Numbered from the stretch's first letter, positions 7,689 through 16,315 are shown. The stretch is 19,437 nucleotides of DNA from Fimenecus stercoravium (GCA_018711545.1 DVIC01000054.1:1-19437); one strand, 5' to 3'. The notes: a model not told the origin generated them from the sequence alone. A program made the numbers and translations.

Positions 7689-8617
7689 TCGGTCACCGCC
7701 TTTGCAATATCCAGCGCCTGTTCGAACAGTTCATTGCTCGGGCAGGCATCCGGGTACAGCCAATGGATGGCTTCGTTTCGCTTGAACCACGTGATCTGCC
7801 GCTTTGCGTAGCGGCGCGTGGCGCGTTTGAGATTTTCGACCGCTGTTTCCGGCGGCAATTCGCCGTCTAAAAAAGGTTTCAATTCCTTGTAGCCGATCGC
7901 CTGCGCGGCGGTCGCGGCGCTCGCGGCAAAGAACGCGCGTACCTCGTCCAGCAGCCCTGCGGCAAGCATGTCGTCCACACGGCGGTCGATACGGTCATAC
8001 AGTACGGCGCGGTCACGGAAATTCAAACCGATATAGGTCGCCGCATACGGCGAGGGCGCATTGTGTGAAGCTGCGTCCAGCCGCGAGGGCGGTTCGCCGG
8101 TCTGCATGAGGACTTCCAAAGCGCGTACAATGCGCTTTTTGTCGTTGGCGTGCAGCCGCCGCGCGGTCTGTTCATCCGATTCGGCAAGCTTTTGCAGCAT
8201 CGCTTCGCCGCCGAAATTTTCATACTGCGCTTCAAGCCTTTTACGAAGCGCCGCGTCTGCTGGGACTTCGACAAAAGCCGTACCGGCAAGCAGGTTATCC
8301 ACATACAGCCCCGTGCCGCCCGCTAATATGACGGTTTTGCCGCGCGAATGGATATCCCGGATACAGGCGGCTGCGTCACGCACATAAGACGCGACGCTAT
8401 AAGGCGTTTCGGGAGAAAGAATGCTTAGCATATGATGCGGCACGCCGCGCATTTCCGCCGTTGTGGGCTTCGCGGACGCAATATCCATGCCGCGGTAAAT
8501 CTGCATGGAATCCGCCGATACGACCTCGCCGTTCAAGCGCAGCGCAAGCTCGACGGCAAGCGCCGTTTTGCCCGAGGCGGTCGGTCCCACCACGGCGAGC
8601 ACGGGGATGCGCGCCAT
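7673..8617 (-). CDS. miaA: tRNA dimethylallyltransferase MiaA
   Basis: This 314-residue enzyme transfers a dimethylallyl group to N6 of A37 in tRNAs that read codons starting with U, giving i6A. Residues 11-18 form the P-loop GPTASGKT. SADSMQIYRGMDIASAKPT (about 34-52) is the family signature with Asp36 and Gln39, followed by VPHHML and LAGGTGLYVDNLL. The C-terminal part contains the RRYAKRQITWFKRN tRNA-binding segment. The start ATG at 8617 overlaps the mutL stop as TGATG. A GTG codon immediately before it would add one residue. The partner enzyme MiaB is encoded upstream in the same gene block, so both steps of ms2i6A37 synthesis are present. Confidence 0.97.
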   Translation of the reverse strand: MARIPVLAVVGPTASGKTALAVELALRLNGEVVSADSMQIYRGMDIASAKPTTAEMRGVPHHMLSILSPETPYSVASYVRDAAACIRDIHSRGKTVILAGGTGLYVDNLLAGTAFVEVPADAALRKRLEAQYENFGGEAMLQKLAESDEQTARRLHANDKKRIVRALEVLMQTGEPPSRLDAASHNAPSPYAATYIGLNFRDRAVLYDRIDRRVDDMLAAGLLDEVRAFFAASAATAAQAIGYKELKPFLDGELPPETAVENLKRATRRYAKRQITWFKRNEAIHWLYPDACPSNELFEQALDIAKAVTECPTE

Positions 8618-10542
8618 CACTGCACCCTCCCGAACTGCTTTTCAAGCTCCGTGCGTGAAAGCGTGATGAGCACGGGCCTGCCGTGCGGGCAATAGCGCAC
8701 ATCGGGATCGGCAAGCAGGCGTTTTGTGAAATCGTAAAGCTCGTAATCCGTCGTGTGGTCGCCCGCCTTGACCGCGGCGCGGCACGCTACGGAGTGATAC
8801 AGCCAGTCGAGCTTTTCCGAAAGCACCTCGCGGTGGTATTTGAGCAAATGCCCTGCAAATTCGGTCACGAGCGCGGTGATGTCCTCGCGCTCCAAATTGA
8901 GCGGGCAGGCGCGCACCAAAACCGTGCCGCCGCCAAAATCCTCCGCCGCAAAGCCCGCTTTTGTGAGCACCTCCATGTGCGCAAGCACGGCGGCATATTC
9001 CTCTTTGCTCAAGGTGACGGAAACAGGAACGAGCAGCATCTGGCTGCCCGACGCACCGTTGTCCTTTTGCAATTCGTTATACAGCATCCGCTCGTGGGCG
9101 GCGTGTTTGTCGATGATCAAAAGCCGGTCGCCCTGCTCGGCAAAAATATACGTCCGGAACGCCTCGCCCAAAATGCGGAAATCCTCGGCGGGCTCCGCCG
9201 CAGGCGCGGTTTGTGTGCTTTGCACCGGGGATGTTTCGGCAAGCGGCGCGGATCCCGTCCCTACCGGTGCTGCCGTTTTTGTCTGCACGGCGGTGGGCAC
9301 GCTCAAATCCGGCAAATCATCCTCATCCGTAAAAGCCGTTTCGATGTCGCGCAGCAGCGCGTTGTATGCGGAGATCTGCTGCGGGGTCTCGGCGGGTACC
9401 ACGGGTTTGGGCTGTACCGGTGCCGGCGTTACGGCCTGCGGGTCGGTCGGCGCAGCAGTACGCGGCATGGCAAGCTGTTCGCCCTCCAAGCTCTTAGGAC
9501 GCAGCACCGAAGGATCCGCAGACGGCGGCGGGAGCTTCGCTTCGGGGCGGGAGGTGTCCGCCGCAAGCGCGGATTTCGCCGCACGATACACCACATCAAA
9601 TACACTTTTTTCGTTCGAGAAGCGTACCTCGATCTTCGCAGGGTGAACGTTGACATCCACTGCGGCGGGGTTGACGGTCAAAAACAATACACACGCCGGA
9701 TATTTGCCGACCATGACGCTGTTTTTATAGGCTTCCGAGAGCGCCGCAGCGCCCGAACGCGATTTGATATAGCGGTTGTTGACGAAAAAGTGCTGCATGG
9801 CGCTTGAACCCCGCGAGCAATAGGGCTTGGAAACGAACCCGCGCACGGAGATGCCGTTCTGCTCGCTTTCGGCGGGCAGCAGCGTTTCGGCGAAATCGCG
9901 CCCATACACGGCGTGGATGCACGAAAGCAGGTCGCCGTTTCCGGGTGTGCACATCTGCTCACGGCCGTCTTTGATAAAGCGCAGGGATACCTCGGGGTGC
10001 GAAAGCGCGATATGGTCTGCCACAGACGCAACGGCAAGCCCTTCGGCGCGGTCGGATTTTAAGAACTTCATGCGCGCGGGCGTGTTAAAAAACAGGTCAC
10101 GCACAATGAGCGTTGTCCCCACGGGGCAGCCCGCGTCGTCAAACGAAATTTGTTCGCCGCCCTCCAGCACGATGCGCGTACCGACAAATTCGGACGTCTC
10201 GCGGGTCATCATCTCCACACGCGAGACTGCCGCGATAGAAGGCAGCGCCTCCCCGCGAAAGCCGAGTGTCAAAATCGCGTCGAGGTCGTCCGCTTCACGG
10301 ATCTTGCTGGTGGCGTGGCTTAAAAATGCCGTCGGCACATCCTCGCGCGCAATGCCGCAGCCGTCGTCGGTAATGCGAATATAGCGTATGCCGCCGTGCT
10401 GGATCTCCAGCGTGATATTTTTCGCACCCGCATCGATCGCATTTTCCAAAAGCTCCTTGACCACAGAGGCAGGCCGTTCCACGACCTCCCCTGCGGCGAT
10501 GCGCTGGGCAATGCTTTTGGGCAGCTTGTTGATCTTTGCCAT
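8617..10542 (-). CDS. mutL: DNA mismatch repair protein MutL, endonuclease type
   Basis: The product is 641 residues. The N-terminal GHKL ATPase carries ELLENAIDAGA (Glu30, Asn34), DDGCGI (59-64) and GFRGEAL (94-100). A Pro/Ala-rich linker spans about 345-460. The C-terminal dimerisation domain contains DKHAAHE (478-484) followed by RMLYNEL, the metal-binding endonuclease motif (usually DQHAxxE), and the late CPHGRP motif near residue 618. MutL of this type nicks DNA after MutS recognises a mismatch, consistent with organisms lacking MutH. ATG at 10542 gives the conserved start MAKINKLP. Sixteen extra codons are open upstream to 10590 and neither start has a good ribosome binding site (AAAGG is about 16 bases before 10542), so translation may depend on mutS, whose stop is 70 bases upstream. 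Confidence 0.96.
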   Translation of the reverse strand: MAKINKLPKSIAQRIAAGEVVERPASVVKELLENAIDAGAKNITLEIQHGGIRYIRITDDGCGIAREDVPTAFLSHATSKIREADDLDAILTLGFRGEALPSIAAVSRVEMMTRETSEFVGTRIVLEGGEQISFDDAGCPVGTTLIVRDLFFNTPARMKFLKSDRAEGLAVASVADHIALSHPEVSLRFIKDGREQMCTPGNGDLLSCIHAVYGRDFAETLLPAESEQNGISVRGFVSKPYCSRGSSAMQHFFVNNRYIKSRSGAAALSEAYKNSVMVGKYPACVLFLTVNPAAVDVNVHPAKIEVRFSNEKSVFDVVYRAAKSALAADTSRPEAKLPPPSADPSVLRPKSLEGEQLAMPRTAAPTDPQAVTPAPVQPKPVVPAETPQQISAYNALLRDIETAFTDEDDLPDLSVPTAVQTKTAAPVGTGSAPLAETSPVQSTQTAPAAEPAEDFRILGEAFRTYIFAEQGDRLLIIDKHAAHERMLYNELQKDNGASGSQMLLVPVSVTLSKEEYAAVLAHMEVLTKAGFAAEDFGGGTVLVRACPLNLEREDITALVTEFAGHLLKYHREVLSEKLDWLYHSVACRAAVKAGDHTTDYELYDFTKRLLADPDVRYCPHGRPVLITLSRTELEKQFGRVQ

Positions 10543-10612
10543 AGGGTCTGCACGGATTCCTTTCCCGAACGGACGGCTGTGCCGCTTCATCCGAATTTAT
10601 ATGTAAAGTGAT

Positions 10613-13234
10613 TTAGCTTTCCTGCCTGGCGCGGGCGGCAAGCTCGTAGAGCTTGGTCATTGCCTCGATCGGCGTTAAGGTGTTGACGTCGAGCACCTTC
10701 AATTCGTCTGCGATCTCCTGCGCGGCGTTGCCGGCAAGGCTCGTTTGCAGGGCGGGTTCTTCTTCGGCGGGCGCGGGCGCTGAAGATTTCGGCGCGCGCA
10801 CCGTGTCGTTTTCTTCGAGTGCTTTTAAGATCACCTTTGCGCGGCGCACGACGGTATCCGGCACGCCGGCGAGCTTTGCCACATCGATGCCGTAGCTGCC
10901 GTCCGCCCCGCCGCGCACGATGCGGCGAAGAAAAGTGATGTCGTCGCCGTGCTTTTTGACGGCGATGTTATAGTTCTTCACGCCCTGCACGGTGTCTTCA
11001 AGCTCGGTCAATTCATGGTAGTGCGTGGCGAACAGGGTTTTTGCGCCCAACCGCTTGCGGTCGGCGGTGTATTCGAGTACCGCGCGCGCGATGCTCATGC
11101 CGTCGTAGGTAGAGGTCCCGCGCCCGATCTCATCGAGAATAATCAGGCTTTTGGATGTAGCATTCTCTAAGATCTCCGCCACCTCGCGCATTTCGACCAT
11201 GAAGGTGGACTGTCCGCTTGCCAGATCGTCCGACGCGCCGACACGGGTGAAAATGCTGTCGCAAAGCCCGATCTCGGCATGTGCGGCGGGGACAAAGCTG
11301 CCCATCTGCGCAAGCAGCACGATGAGAGCCACCTGGCGCATATAGGTGGATTTGCCCGCCATGTTGGGGCCTGTTAGGATCATTGTGCGGTTGTCGCCGC
11401 AGTCCAAAAGCGTATCGTTCGGGACGAACGGCGCGCCGTCAAGCATTTTTTCAATTACGGGGTGCCGACCCTCGGTGATGTGGATGCGGTCGGAGTCGTT
11501 GACTTCGGGGCGCGTATAGCGGTTCGCCGCCGCCACCGCTGCAAGCGAACAAAGCGTGTCGAGCGTGGCAAGGGCGCGCGCCGTGCGGCGGGTGCGGTCA
11601 TACTGCGCGGCGATTTTTTTGCGTACCGCGCAGAACACCTCATACTCCAAGCTCACGATGCGCTCCTGCGCGCCGAGCACCTTGGATTCCAGCGCTTTCA
11701 GCTCCTCGGTGATGTACCGTTCGCAGTTCGTCAGCGTCTGCTTGCGGATGTATGTATCGGGAACAAGCTCCTTAAAGGAGTTGGACACCTCGTAATAATA
11801 GCCGAACACGCGGTTGTAGCCGACCTTTAATTTTTTGATGCCGGTCTTTTCCTGCTCTTTGCGTTCGAGCTCGCTTAAATACCCTTTGCCGCCCTCGACG
11901 ATCTCGCGCAGCTCGTCAAGCTCCGCGTTAAACCCGCTTTGGATCATACCGCCCTCACGCACGGAAAACGGCGCATCCTCGCGGATGGCGTCGCACACGA
12001 GCTTGTACACGTCCTCGAGCAGATCAAGGTCGCGGCAGACGTCGCACAAAAGCTGAGATTTACAGCTTTCCAACCGTTTTTTGATTTCCGGGAGAGGTTC
12101 GAGCGTGGTTTTTAAGGAAAGCAGCTCCTTGGCATTCGCCGTATTGTAGACGACGCGCGTCATCAGCCGTTCAAGGTCATAAATCCCCGAAAGGCGATCT
12201 GTAAAGTCTTTTAGCCTTACGGAGTCGCGCAGCAATTCCTCCACGGCGTTCTGCCGCCGGGAAACGGCGGCACAGTCGCAAAGCGGGCATTCCACCCACG
12301 CGCGCAGCATCCGCTTGCCCATGGCAGTCTTTGTTTTATCAAGCACCCACAACAGCGAGCCGCGCTTTTCGCGGTCACGCATGGTTTCGGTCAATTCCAG
12401 ATTGCGCCGCGTGGTTAGGCTTAATTTCATGAGCCGCGCGTCGGCGTACACCTGCACGCTGCGCAGGTTCTGTAAATCGCTTTTTTGCGCTTCATGCAGA
12501 TATTGGAGCGTAGCCGAAAGCGCCAGCACTGCGCTTTTGTACGCTTCGCCCTGCAAGTCCTCTGTGCCCGCCGCGCCGAACTGTTCGCGTGCACGCAAAA
12601 GTGCCGCATCGTAATCCGCCGTTTCGGCAGGCAGCATTTCGACCGAGGCCTCGAGCTTCTTCGTCACGAAGGTACGCACACGCTGGAGTGACGCCGCCTG
12701 CGGATTCATCAGAAGCTCGCGCGGGGCAAAACGGGCGAGCTCGTCCACGGTGCGCTCATCGATATTCTCTGAAAAAGCAGTCACCTGCACCTCGCCCGTG
12801 GAAACATCCGCAAAGCAGAGCCCCATTTGGTCGAAGCACAGGTACAGGCACGCAAGGTAATTGTTTTTGGTCTCGTCGAGCATACTGCTCTCGATCACGG
12901 TCCCCGCTGTGATCACACGGATGACATCGCGCTTGACGATCCCCTTGGCAGCTTTCGGATCCTCCATCTGCTCGCAGACGGCGACCTTGTACCCGCGCGA
13001 GACGAGCTTGGCGATGTAGCTGTCCGCGCTGTGGAACGGCACGCCGCACATCGGCGCGCGCTCCTCCTGCCCGCAGTCGCGCCCCGTCAATACGAGTTCC
13101 AGCTCGCGCGACGCGGTTTTGGCGTCCTCAAAGAACATTTCGTAAAAGTCCCCGAGCCGGAAAAACAGGATCGCATCCGGATATTCTTTTTTGATCTCAA
13201 AATATTGCTGCATCATCGGGGAAAGTTCCGCCAT
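10613..13234 (-). CDS. mutS: DNA mismatch repair ATPase MutS
   Basis: An 873-residue MutS1. The N-terminal mismatch-recognition domain shows LGDFYEMFFEDA with the mismatch-intercalating Phe30 and Glu32. Connector, lever and clamp regions follow. The ATPase has Walker A GPNMAGKST (622-630), VGASDDLASGQSTFMVEM, Walker B with SLIILDEIGRGTST, and ATHYHEL. The C-terminal tail ends near LTPIEAMTKLYELAARA, the usual tetramerisation region. It detects mismatches and small loops and recruits MutL, encoded directly downstream. The ATG at 13234 has a GAGG 6 bases before it. It sits 58 bases after the ylbF-like gene, and the gap contains a hairpin. Confidence 0.98.
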   Translation of the reverse strand: MAELSPMMQQYFEIKKEYPDAILFFRLGDFYEMFFEDAKTASRELELVLTGRDCGQEERAPMCGVPFHSADSYIAKLVSRGYKVAVCEQMEDPKAAKGIVKRDVIRVITAGTVIESSMLDETKNNYLACLYLCFDQMGLCFADVSTGEVQVTAFSENIDERTVDELARFAPRELLMNPQAASLQRVRTFVTKKLEASVEMLPAETADYDAALLRAREQFGAAGTEDLQGEAYKSAVLALSATLQYLHEAQKSDLQNLRSVQVYADARLMKLSLTTRRNLELTETMRDREKRGSLLWVLDKTKTAMGKRMLRAWVECPLCDCAAVSRRQNAVEELLRDSVRLKDFTDRLSGIYDLERLMTRVVYNTANAKELLSLKTTLEPLPEIKKRLESCKSQLLCDVCRDLDLLEDVYKLVCDAIREDAPFSVREGGMIQSGFNAELDELREIVEGGKGYLSELERKEQEKTGIKKLKVGYNRVFGYYYEVSNSFKELVPDTYIRKQTLTNCERYITEELKALESKVLGAQERIVSLEYEVFCAVRKKIAAQYDRTRRTARALATLDTLCSLAAVAAANRYTRPEVNDSDRIHITEGRHPVIEKMLDGAPFVPNDTLLDCGDNRTMILTGPNMAGKSTYMRQVALIVLLAQMGSFVPAAHAEIGLCDSIFTRVGASDDLASGQSTFMVEMREVAEILENATSKSLIILDEIGRGTSTYDGMSIARAVLEYTADRKRLGAKTLFATHYHELTELEDTVQGVKNYNIAVKKHGDDITFLRRIVRGGADGSYGIDVAKLAGVPDTVVRRAKVILKALEENDTVRAPKSSAPAPAEEEPALQTSLAGNAAQEIADELKVLDVNTLTPIEAMTKLYELAARARQES

Positions 13235-13265
13235 AATCCGCCTCTCTCACATCCGTTGCTGTTTT

Positions 13266-13286
13266 GCCGCGCAAGCCCTGCGCGGC
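13266..13286 (-). other. hairpin in the ylbF-mutS gap
   Basis: Perfect 8-bp stem (GCCGCGCA / TGCGCGGC, 5-base loop) 6 bases after the ylbF-like stop. The transcribed strand continues AAAACAGC with no U-run, so it is not a classical terminator. It could be an mRNA-processing or stability element. Confidence 0.35.
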
Positions 13287-13292
13287 TGACTC

Positions 13293-13700
13293 TCAGTGGC
13301 AGCCGCCGCAGGAACCGCAGTCGCCGCTGCAGTTGTGCGCCGCAGGGTCACAGGTCTGGGGATCTTCGCCGTTGACGCACATGGCAAGGATGCCCGTGAT
13401 GCGGTTCATCATGTCATCCACGGCCTGACGCGCAGTCTCAAACGCCTGCATATGCTCGTTTGCCATGATCTGATTGTAGACCGCCTGAAATTCGCGGTTG
13501 TATTCGTTCATCTTCTGCTCGTCGGGCGACTCTTTTGCCGCTTCCTGCTGGTAATTGAGCTGCACCAAGCGGATCTTGCCCATCAGGGCATTCAGCGCCT
13601 CGTCCGCGTCGTTTGCCTCTTTGGCAGCGGCGTAGGCAAGGTAGGTCTCATCCTGCTGGATGGCGGCGCCAAGCTGTCTGGTCAGAGTTTCGATGTCCAT
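13293..13700 (-). CDS. YlbF/YmcA-family protein with a cysteine-rich C-terminal tail
   Basis: A 135-residue helical protein of the Com_YlbF family (B. subtilis YlbF/RicF and YmcA/RicA). The helical body covers about 1-105. The tail carries Cys108, 117, 124, 128, 131 and 134 and ends CGSCGGCH, with His135. In B. subtilis, YlbF and YmcA form a complex with YaaT (RicAFT) that binds iron-sulfur clusters through cysteines and affects RNase Y-dependent mRNA maturation, competence and biofilm control. This tail is a plausible cluster or metal site here. ATG at 13700 has AGGAG about 9 bases upstream; the frame extends 24 codons further into miaB without a better start. It lies 26 bases after miaB, echoing the miaB(ymcB)-ymcA adjacency in B. 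subtilis. It could be orthologous to either YlbF or YmcA. Confidence 0.88.
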   Translation of the reverse strand: MDIETLTRQLGAAIQQDETYLAYAAAKEANDADEALNALMGKIRLVQLNYQQEAAKESPDEQKMNEYNREFQAVYNQIMANEHMQAFETARQAVDDMMNRITGILAMCVNGEDPQTCDPAAHNCSGDCGSCGGCH

Positions 13701-13726
13701 TTTTGTTTCTCCTGTCTGTATATTTT

Positions 13727-15160
13727 TTATTTGGATTCGTTTTCCGGTACGGCCTCGCCGAAGATCGTCCACTTGCCGGTCTCGGTAACGCGCACATCAC
13801 AGTATGTGCCGATTTGTTCGGGAGAGCCTGCGAATTCGATCATCACGTTGCCGTCCGTGCGCCCTGCCAAGCGGCTCGCGTCCGTTTTGGAACGCCCCTC
13901 GACAAGCACGGTATAGGTCTTGCCGACGCTTTCGGCAATGCGCTTTGCGGCGATCTCCTCCTGCGCGGCGGTGAGCTCTGCGAACCACTGTGTTTTCTCT
14001 TTATGAGAAACGGGGTCGGGCAGTTCGGCCGCCGCCGTGCCCTTGCGCGGGGAATAGATGAAGGTGAACAGCGACGTGTATTCCACCTCGCGCACGAGCG
14101 AGACGGTATCCTGAAATTCCTCGTATGTCTCACCGGGGAAGCCAACAATGATGTCGGAGGTCAGGGAAAGCCCGGGCACGGTCGCCTTTGCATCCGCCAC
14201 AAGATCAAGATACTGCTGCCGCGTATAGCGGCGGTTCATGGCGCGCAGCACGCGGTCGTTGCCCGACTGCACGGGCAAATGCAGGTGCTTCGAGACCTTA
14301 TCGCACCGGGCGATGGTTTCCAAAAGCTCGTGCGTGCAGTCCTTCGGATGCGAGGTCATAAAGCGGATCTTGAAATCACCGGGGAGCGCGTTGATCTCGC
14401 GCAGCAGCCCTGCAAAGTTCAGATCGCTTTTGTTGCCCTTTCCGTAAGAATTGACATTCTGGCCCAAAAGCGTGATCTCGCGGCAGCCCGCGCCGATGAT
14501 CTCGCGCGCCTCGCGAAGCACATCCTCAGGCTCGCGCGAACGTTCGCGTGCGCGGACATACGGCACGATGCAATAGGTGCAGAAGTTGTCGCAGCCATAC
14601 ATGATCGGCAGCCACGCCTTCACGCCGCCGCTGCGGCGCACGGGCAGGTGCTCGGCGATCTCGCCGAAGCCATCCGGCGCGCAGACTACGCGCTTGCCGC
14701 CGGTGAGCGTTTGATACAGAAGCTCGGGCAGGCGGTGGAGCACATGCGTACCAAACACCAGATTTACGAACGGATAGCTTTTGTAAATCCGCTCACGCAC
14801 ATGCGCCTGCTGCATCATGCAGCCGCACAGCGCCACGATCAGATCGGGGTTGTCCTGCTTGTAATTTTTAAGCTTGCCGACATTGCCGAACACGCGGTCC
14901 TCGGCGTGCTCACGCACGGCACAGGTGTTGTAAAGCACCAAGTCCGCTTTTTCGGGACTGTCGCAGAAGTCGTAGCCCATTTCGGAGAGAAGCCCCTCGA
15001 TGCGCTCGCCGTCCGCCACGTTGCCCTGACAGCCGTAGGTGTGCACGTAGGCTAAGGGCTTTGCGGTGGGATATTTTGCCGAAAGGATCTCGCGCACCTT
15101 TAACGCATACTGCCGCTGGCGTTCGAGCTCCTCCGGGGGGATATTATGCAGCTTTGCCAA
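13727..15160 (-). CDS. miaB: tRNA-2-methylthio-N6-dimethylallyladenosine synthase MiaB
   Basis: A 477-residue radical-SAM methylthiotransferase that adds the 2-methylthio group to i6A37 made by MiaA. The N-terminal domain holds the auxiliary cluster cysteines Cys44 (TYGCQGN), Cys80 (NTCAVREHAE) and Cys114 (GCMMQ). The radical-SAM cluster motif is CDNFCTYC (Cys190, 194, 197), followed by IVPYVRARERSR. The C terminus is a TRAM RNA-binding domain (about 410-470, YTVLVEGRSK). The start appears to be TTG at 15160. An in-frame TGA lies two codons upstream, no ATG follows in the N-terminal region, and GGTGA sits 6 bases before the TTG. The gap to the upstream hydrolase stop is 15 bases. Confidence 0.96.
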   Translation of the reverse strand: MAKLHNIPPEELERQRQYALKVREILSAKYPTAKPLAYVHTYGCQGNVADGERIEGLLSEMGYDFCDSPEKADLVLYNTCAVREHAEDRVFGNVGKLKNYKQDNPDLIVALCGCMMQQAHVRERIYKSYPFVNLVFGTHVLHRLPELLYQTLTGGKRVVCAPDGFGEIAEHLPVRRSGGVKAWLPIMYGCDNFCTYCIVPYVRARERSREPEDVLREAREIIGAGCREITLLGQNVNSYGKGNKSDLNFAGLLREINALPGDFKIRFMTSHPKDCTHELLETIARCDKVSKHLHLPVQSGNDRVLRAMNRRYTRQQYLDLVADAKATVPGLSLTSDIIVGFPGETYEEFQDTVSLVREVEYTSLFTFIYSPRKGTAAAELPDPVSHKEKTQWFAELTAAQEEIAAKRIAESVGKTYTVLVEGRSKTDASRLAGRTDGNVMIEFAGSPEQIGTYCDVRVTETGKWTIFGEAVPENESK

Positions 15161-15175
15161 AGTGTTTCACCGTAT

Positions 15176-16120
15176 TCAAGTGTTTTTCAAATAGATCGAA
15201 TGCAGCCATGCGAGGACATCGCGGAACACAAGCTCGTGATCCGCTTCAAACAGGATCTCGTGGCGGTCGCCCGGATACAGGATGACGGTCGGGTCATGCC
15301 CTGCAAGCACCAGATTGTCCGCGACGCTCAAAGCGCCCTTGCCGTTGAAGCCGACAGGGTCTTTTGCGCCGGAAATCACCATGATCGGTAAACTCTGCGG
15401 CACAAGCGATGCCCACTCGCGGCTCGAGCACTCGACCGCGAGTGCAAACAGATCGCGATAGCCGCCGAGCTTGAACGGGAAACCGCAAAGCGGGTCTTCG
15501 AGATACGCCGTCTGATTTTCGACATTGCAGCTGAGCCACGCGACGGGCGACGCACCCTTTTCCCGCGCCATGAGGTTGCACGCCGCGTTGAAAAGCGTGC
15601 CGAGCTTATCCACATCCGCGCGCGGACCAAAGCGCTCGCACGCCGCGTTGATTGCAGGCTGCAAGACCTCCGCCGCAGCGGGCAGCTCGACTGTGCCGCA
15701 GAAGATCACGCCGTTCAGCTCTTCGCCGAAGTGCGCGGTATAGACCCGCGCGCACAAAGAACCCATGCTGTGCCCGAACAGGAAATACGGCAGGTCGGGA
15801 TACTTCTTTTTCATGATCTTGGTGAGGATGTGCATGTCATCCACAAGCCGCTTATCGCCGTTCGTATCGGCGAAAAAGCCGTAATCCGCAGGTGAATTGA
15901 CAGATTTGCCATGTCCAAGGTGGTCATTGCCGCAGACTACGAAACCATTGGACGCAAGGAAACGGGCGAACGCATCATAGCGGTCGATGTGCTCCGCCAT
16001 ACCGTGCGCCATTTGGAACACGCCGATGGGCGACAGCTCCTCTTCACGCCAGATGAGCGTGCGAATATTATGCTGTCCGGTCGAGGAATGGAAATACGCT
16101 TCTGTTTTTACGATCGCCAT
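15176..16120 (-). CDS. alpha/beta hydrolase, monoacylglycerol lipase / S33 hydrolase-like
   Basis: A 314-residue serine hydrolase of the Hydrolase_4 type (lysophospholipase or monoacylglycerol lipase). It has the MAHGMAEHIDRYD oxyanion region (37-49), the nucleophile elbow GHSMGS (116-121, Ser118), and candidate triad members Asp254 (SGAKDP) and His287 (GDRHEIL). There is no signal peptide, so it should be cytoplasmic and probably cleaves acyl esters of glycerolipids; the substrate is inferred only. The start ATG at 16120 has GGAGGTG 4 bases upstream and a strong promoter at 16163-16191. It is the first gene of the long minus-strand block, 15 bases from miaB. Confidence 0.9.
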   Translation of the reverse strand: MAIVKTEAYFHSSTGQHNIRTLIWREEELSPIGVFQMAHGMAEHIDRYDAFARFLASNGFVVCGNDHLGHGKSVNSPADYGFFADTNGDKRLVDDMHILTKIMKKKYPDLPYFLFGHSMGSLCARVYTAHFGEELNGVIFCGTVELPAAAEVLQPAINAACERFGPRADVDKLGTLFNAACNLMAREKGASPVAWLSCNVENQTAYLEDPLCGFPFKLGGYRDLFALAVECSSREWASLVPQSLPIMVISGAKDPVGFNGKGALSVADNLVLAGHDPTVILYPGDRHEILFEADHELVFRDVLAWLHSIYLKNT

Positions 16121-16162
16121 GCCGCACCTCCGTAAAATACTATGGATTTTGGATTACATTGT

Positions 16163-16191
16163 ATTGTACCACAAAAGCAAAGCTTTGTCAC
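16163..16191 (-). promoter_or_regulatory. sigma-A-type promoter for the long minus-strand gene block
   Basis: On the minus strand, -35 GTGACA (16186-16191) and -10 TACAAT (16163-16168) are separated by 17 bases. Each matches five of six consensus bases, and TGG just before the -10 gives an extended -10. The predicted transcript would start near 16156, leaving a leader of about 36 bases before the hydrolase ATG. No comparably strong promoter was noticed inside the block, though weaker internal ones cannot be excluded by eye. Confidence 0.75.
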
Positions 16192-16294
16192 GTCCTTTCT
16201 CGCGGGAAGACGTTTCCTTTCGCATTACCGCCTCATAAGGGCGCAAAAGTGTATTTTTTAACAACTTCTGCGCGCAGGGCGTCGAAAAAACCGT

Positions 16295-16313
16295 CTTTTT
16301 CACGATGAAAAAG
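16295..16313. promoter_or_regulatory. inverted repeat abutting the SCP2-gene -35 box
   Basis: An 8-bp perfect inverted repeat CTTTTTCA - CGA - TGAAAAAG ends 2 bases upstream of the -35 box at 16316. Its position within the divergent promoter region (lipase promoter on one side, SCP2 promoter on the other) makes an operator possible. It may also be a chance feature of an A/T-rich upstream element. No regulator gene is adjacent. Confidence 0.35.
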
Positions 16314-16315
16314 CA

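Noticed and set aside
8683..9807. 374-codon plus-strand open frame opposite mutL
   Set aside because: Antisense shadow of mutL with Arg/Gly/His-biased composition and no recognisable domain.
13266..13286. Terminator after the ylbF-like gene
   Set aside because: The stem is good, but the transcribed strand continues AAAACAGC rather than a T-run, so it is listed only as a hairpin.
13613..15055. 480-codon plus-strand open frame opposite miaB
   Set aside because: It is a shadow of the GC-rich miaB/ylbF coding strand: Arg/His/Ala-rich composition, no family motif and no ribosome binding site, while miaB on the other strand carries all cluster cysteines.
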